Below the pieces are notes generated by a model, which saw only the letters and a program-made list of their open reading frames with translations, made no database searches and was not told where the DNA came from. A stretch of DNA of 38,594 nt, from positions 1 to 38,594 of the forward strand of contig NZ_JABSSM010000040.1 of the NCBI RefSeq assembly GCF_013214165.1, in the 5' to 3' direction. This document shows, piece after piece, positions 36,071 to 38,594 of this stretch. Every line of letters begins with the position of its first letter. Within the stretch, counting starts at the first letter, position 1. The position numbers and the translations under genes were made by a program. The stretch comes from Shewanella sp. GTDB lineage: Bacteria > Pseudomonadota > Gammaproteobacteria > Enterobacterales > Shewanellaceae.

Positions 36071-37234
36071 ATGAAAATAAATAAAACTTCACCACGAATT
36101 AAACCGCACTTTAATAATCATGCCATGGCGGAATTTGTTAGCCAAAGTGAAAAAGAAATTCTAGGCTTCATTCGTAAGAAAGGCAGCTGCATGCAAACGG
36201 AGTTGACCCATAACGTAGCACTTTCTCAGCAATCCTTATCAAGAATTGTTAATCAGCTAGAAACGAAGCAGATGATCAAAAAAGGACAACGTTTATTAGC
36301 TAATAGACGGGGTCAGCCCAGCACGATTCTCTCCTTAAACCCAAAATTTTCTTATGCTTTCGGCGTGTCTTTGATGGCCGATAGTGTGGCAGTGTCATTA
36401 ATGAATTTTTCTGGCAAACTGATTGATTTTAATACTCCCGTACTAGAAAATTTAACCAGAGATACCGTACTTGCCGCCGTCAGCGTATGCATCGAACAAA
36501 TGCTGCGCAAAGCCGAACTGTGCCGCGAAGATATTTTAGGCGTCGGCGTAGCAACCAGTGGTTTTCGCATCAATAAGGAAGCCGTGTTTAACCCACCTAG
36601 CTCCCTAGATGACTTTGCCTTGATTGATTTAGAACTGCTATTTTCAGAGCATTTACACTTGCCCGTCTGGGTAGAGAATGATGGCAAAGCCGCAGCTATA
36701 GCCGAAAATATGTTGGGTATCGGCCGAACCATCAATAATTTTGCTTACTTTTATATTGCGACCGGTTTTGGCGGTGGCATTATTAGTGAGGGAAGTATTT
36801 TTTCTGGCTCCCGCGGTAATGCAGGTGAATTTTCCAGCATACTCCCTATGACGGGCTATACCACACCCAATTTAGAAACCCTGCGAGTTATTATTAATAG
36901 CCATGGGGAGAATATCGGCTCTGTTTCAGAGCTTATAGAACATTATGATGATAACTGGACAGGCATAGAAGAGTGGCTAGTGACTGTCTCTGCGGCGATT
37001 TCGTTGATCTGCTCTGCGACATCCGCCATTTTAGATACTCAAGCCATAGTGCTCGGAGGCAGACTGCCGAACGCCTTGGCGTATCGGTTGATCCCACATA
37101 TTGAATTTTTTACCAAACAAAGACGTAGCATCGAACGCGAACATGCACAAATCTACGTTGCCCAGTGCGAGCCAGAAGTCACCACAACTGGAGCTGCACA
37201 CTTACCTTTCATACATTGTTTCTTCGATTATTAA
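36071..37234 (+). CDS. ROK-family transcriptional regulator
   Basis: A 387-residue ROK protein with an N-terminal winged helix-turn-helix (about 26-82: ILGFIRKKGSCMQTELTHNVALSQQSLSRIVNQLE), so a NagC/Mlc-like repressor. The ROK domain (about 95-380) has VENDGKAAAIAE (Asp204 in the catalytic position) and TGFGGGIISEG. The zinc-binding Cys-rich motif (GH...CxCGxxGC) of many ROK proteins is missing; GNAGEFSSILP is followed by no cysteine cluster. The ligand is probably a sugar or sugar phosphate of the island. It lies 105 bp after the HAD gene. The start has a poor ribosome-binding site, so an internal ATG (36125) is possible. Confidence 0.88.
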   Translation: MKINKTSPRIKPHFNNHAMAEFVSQSEKEILGFIRKKGSCMQTELTHNVALSQQSLSRIVNQLETKQMIKKGQRLLANRRGQPSTILSLNPKFSYAFGVSLMADSVAVSLMNFSGKLIDFNTPVLENLTRDTVLAAVSVCIEQMLRKAELCREDILGVGVATSGFRINKEAVFNPPSSLDDFALIDLELLFSEHLHLPVWVENDGKAAAIAENMLGIGRTINNFAYFYIATGFGGGIISEGSIFSGSRGNAGEFSSILPMTGYTTPNLETLRVIINSHGENIGSVSELIEHYDDNWTGIEEWLVTVSAAISLICSATSAILDTQAIVLGGRLPNALAYRLIPHIEFFTKQRRSIEREHAQIYVAQCEPEVTTTGAAHLPFIHCFFDY

Positions 37235-37413
37235 CTATTTCCCTGGTAAAAACGCTATCAACTCGTGGCTATCACCGACTAGAGACTGTCCTGCTTGTAC
37301 CTATTTAGCAGTGATTTCATCTCGCACTATAGACACGAGTAGAAGTGTGGCTCAAGCGTTAGCCTGGAAAATTGAGTCCCTTTAAGCAGCTTTCTTACAG
37401 AGGCCTAGTCGTC

Positions 37414-37869
37414 TTAGAGATCATCCATTCGTATGCAGCTATGAACCAGCCTTTGTTGTTGAATTTTCTCTACACGCACGAGTTCATTTAAGGTTCCAGC
37501 AATCCCTACAGAGGAAGAGTGTTCGGCGGTATCTTGCAAAAGTTGGATCAAGCGGTTATCCAGATTCAAATGAAAATCTAACACATCCTCTTCTGACATC
37601 TTTGCGGTCAACACCGTTTCGCGACACCTCTTTATAAAATCCTCAAAACTAATGTCTTTATACCAGGTATCCAGCACGTTTTTAGGTGCTGTATCGGTAT
37701 AATTTTTAAGCTTTTCTGATACTCCCATCTGATGCTGTTGGAAATACTCAAGCATCATCTTCACTCTCGCTGAGTCGGCCTCTTGCTGCAGTCTGCTATA
37801 GAGTTTCGCCATCTCTACTCGGCAAGTAGCAACATAACTTAACAGTTCACTCAGTTGTTGAAATCGCAT
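37414..37869 (-). CDS. Small helical protein, function unknown
   Basis: A 151-residue acidic protein, not assigned to a family. Its predicted structure is nearly all helix: about 1-50 (LSELLSYVATCRVEMAKLYSRLQQ), 55-100 and 110-147. The pattern of Glu, Tyr and His in the helices is reminiscent of a ferritin/rubrerythrin-like bundle, but the iron-binding ExxH motifs are incomplete. GGAGTG lies about 6 nt upstream of the ATG. It runs opposite to the ROK gene and has no operon partner in view. Confidence 0.7.
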   Translation of the reverse strand: MRFQQLSELLSYVATCRVEMAKLYSRLQQEADSARVKMMLEYFQQHQMGVSEKLKNYTDTAPKNVLDTWYKDISFEDFIKRCRETVLTAKMSEEDVLDFHLNLDNRLIQLLQDTAEHSSSVGIAGTLNELVRVEKIQQQRLVHSCIRMDDL

Positions 37870-38240
37870 GTTTACACTCCAAATGTTGCCAAAAGCTGGC
37901 TAAAGTATTTTTTACTCCAGCCATTATGGGGACAAACACCAATGGAATACTTGAACAAGGTCTAAGTTTGTTATTTCTAAGCTGGCTAGATTAGGAATAA
38001 TTAAAAAATTTCGCTATTCCTCACGTAAACGGCCAGAAGGTGATATAGACATGAAATAACCGGATAATGAGATCTCTAGGGGAGATACACCGATATTGAA
38101 GGTTGAAGCTTAGTACGCTTTGTATTTTTTACAATGGTAATAGCGAGATTTCAGATCTGAGATAATAGAAGTTTTGAGACTGGTGTGTGGGAGTTTTTAG
38201 TCAGTGCCAGAGGGAGATTGGAGCGAGTTTTTAATTTAAA
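37870..38240. other. Non-coding region
   Basis: AT-rich sequence without a supported gene. A dyad aggaata/tattcct (37993-37999, 38015-38021, 15-nt loop) is the only structure seen. Confidence 0.5.
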
Positions 38241-38244
38241 CCAG

Positions 38245-38345
38245 AGGGGTTCGAAGCGACTCTTATTTCGAGATAGTCTATACCTTAGCAAAAAAAGGTA
38301 TCAACTCTTTCAAGTAATCAACTGAGCGAATGCCGCAAATCTTTT
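38245..38345 (-). repeat. Degenerate tRNA-like unit
   Basis: This stretch has the same order of parts as the next two units: a T-loop-like ggttcgaa (38248-38255 area), an arm taccttagcaaaaaaaggta with an enlarged loop (about 38280-38300), and a D-arm-like aactgagcgaatgccgc. It is too diverged to be a functional tRNA. Confidence 0.4.
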
Positions 38346-38594
38346 AAATTTGGAGCGCCCATTCTTTACATAAAGAGTGGGTTCGAACCGATGACTATAC
38401 CTTGGTAAGGTATCGCCCTTTTGCTCTAAAAAAAGAGTCAACTGAGCTAATGTCGTAAAACTTTTTAGTCTCGAATATTTAGCGTATTCAAAACGTTTTA
38501 AATTTGGAGCGCCCATTCTTTACATAAAGAGTGGGTTCGAACCGATGACTATACCTTGGTAAGGTATCGCCCTTTTGCTCTAAACAAAGAGTCA
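38342..38594 (-). repeat. Two tandem tRNA-like mosaic units, 154-bp period
   Basis: The 99 bases at 38342-38440 recur at 38496-38594 with one mismatch, and the second copy runs off the window. Read on the minus strand, each has a D-arm-like TAGCTCAGTTGA...AGAGC, a 5-bp anticodon-type arm ATACC-TTACCAA-GGTAT, a T-loop GGTTCGAACCC, and a 3' end GGGCGCTCCA. Extra bases sit in the D-loop, between the D and anticodon arms, and after the T-loop. The 5' and 3' ends do not pair as an acceptor stem. These look like pseudo-tRNA copies beside a tRNA cluster probably lying to the right. Confidence 0.6.

Noticed and set aside
31839..37234. Phage or transposon origin of the island
   Set aside because: No integrase, transposase, inverted-repeat ends or tRNA junction is visible at its borders.
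37101..37385. Plus-strand reading frame overlapping the end of the ROK gene
   Set aside because: It is mostly a frame shadow of the ROK coding sequence and has no upstream signal.
38342..38457. Functional tRNA-Gly or tRNA-Val gene
   Set aside because: The D-loop and the region between arms carry insertions, the T-stem is not paired, and the ends do not form an acceptor stem.

Overview
The window looks like a chromosomal segment of a marine gammaproteobacterium, most likely Shewanella, probably of the psychrophilic or deep-sea group. The evidence is a near-canonical Crp, the block crp / two-component pair / DUF1338 / astD-astA-astC, the petABC-sspAB block and the tsaE-amiB-mutL-miaA-hfq-hflX-hflK-hflC superoperon. 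All assignments come from reading the sequence and remembered family motifs; no search was run.

Layout. (1) 1-303: direct repeats and a GC-rich repeated element with no gene. (2) 304-4637: a Sel1/TPR secreted protein (minus), then crp (plus) with a strong terminator, then a PepSY protein, response regulator and sensor kinase that form one plus-strand operon. (3) 4708-11131, minus: a DUF1338 non-heme iron enzyme, arginine succinyltransferase pathway genes astD, astA, astC, and an HDOD protein. (4) 11340-18444, minus: a secreted DPP IV-type S9 peptidase lipoprotein, pabA, sspB/sspA, and the cytochrome bc1 genes petC/petB/petA. The petABC and sspAB junctions are translationally coupled by TAATG overlaps. 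(5) 18769-27197, minus: the hfl/hfq/miaA/mutL/amiB/tsaE housekeeping cluster. (6) 27589-37234: an accessory catabolic island, described below. (7) 37414-37869: a small helical protein of unknown function. (8) 37870-38594: non-coding DNA that ends in tandem tRNA-like mosaic repeats running off the window.

The most interesting part is the island at 27589-37234. A leftward operon encodes a lipoprotein glycerophosphodiesterase and a large TonB-dependent receptor. A divergent rightward operon encodes GalT, an organophosphate antiporter of the UhpC/GlpT type, a second lipoprotein glycerophosphodiesterase and a YihX-like HAD phosphatase. A ROK-family regulator follows. A simple model is outer-membrane uptake of a glycerophosphodiester, periplasmic cleavage by the two lipoproteins, antiport of the released organophosphate across the inner membrane, and cytoplasmic processing. 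The presence of galT with no galK, galE or galM in the window raises the possibility that a galactose-1-phosphate-like product is fed straight into GalT. This is inference.

The island sits directly against tsaE, where many relatives carry nnr, so its left edge is a likely rearrangement or insertion boundary. Other points worth noting are the cytochrome b helix-D histidine spacing and its PVWY motif, and the strong hairpin between petC and sspA.
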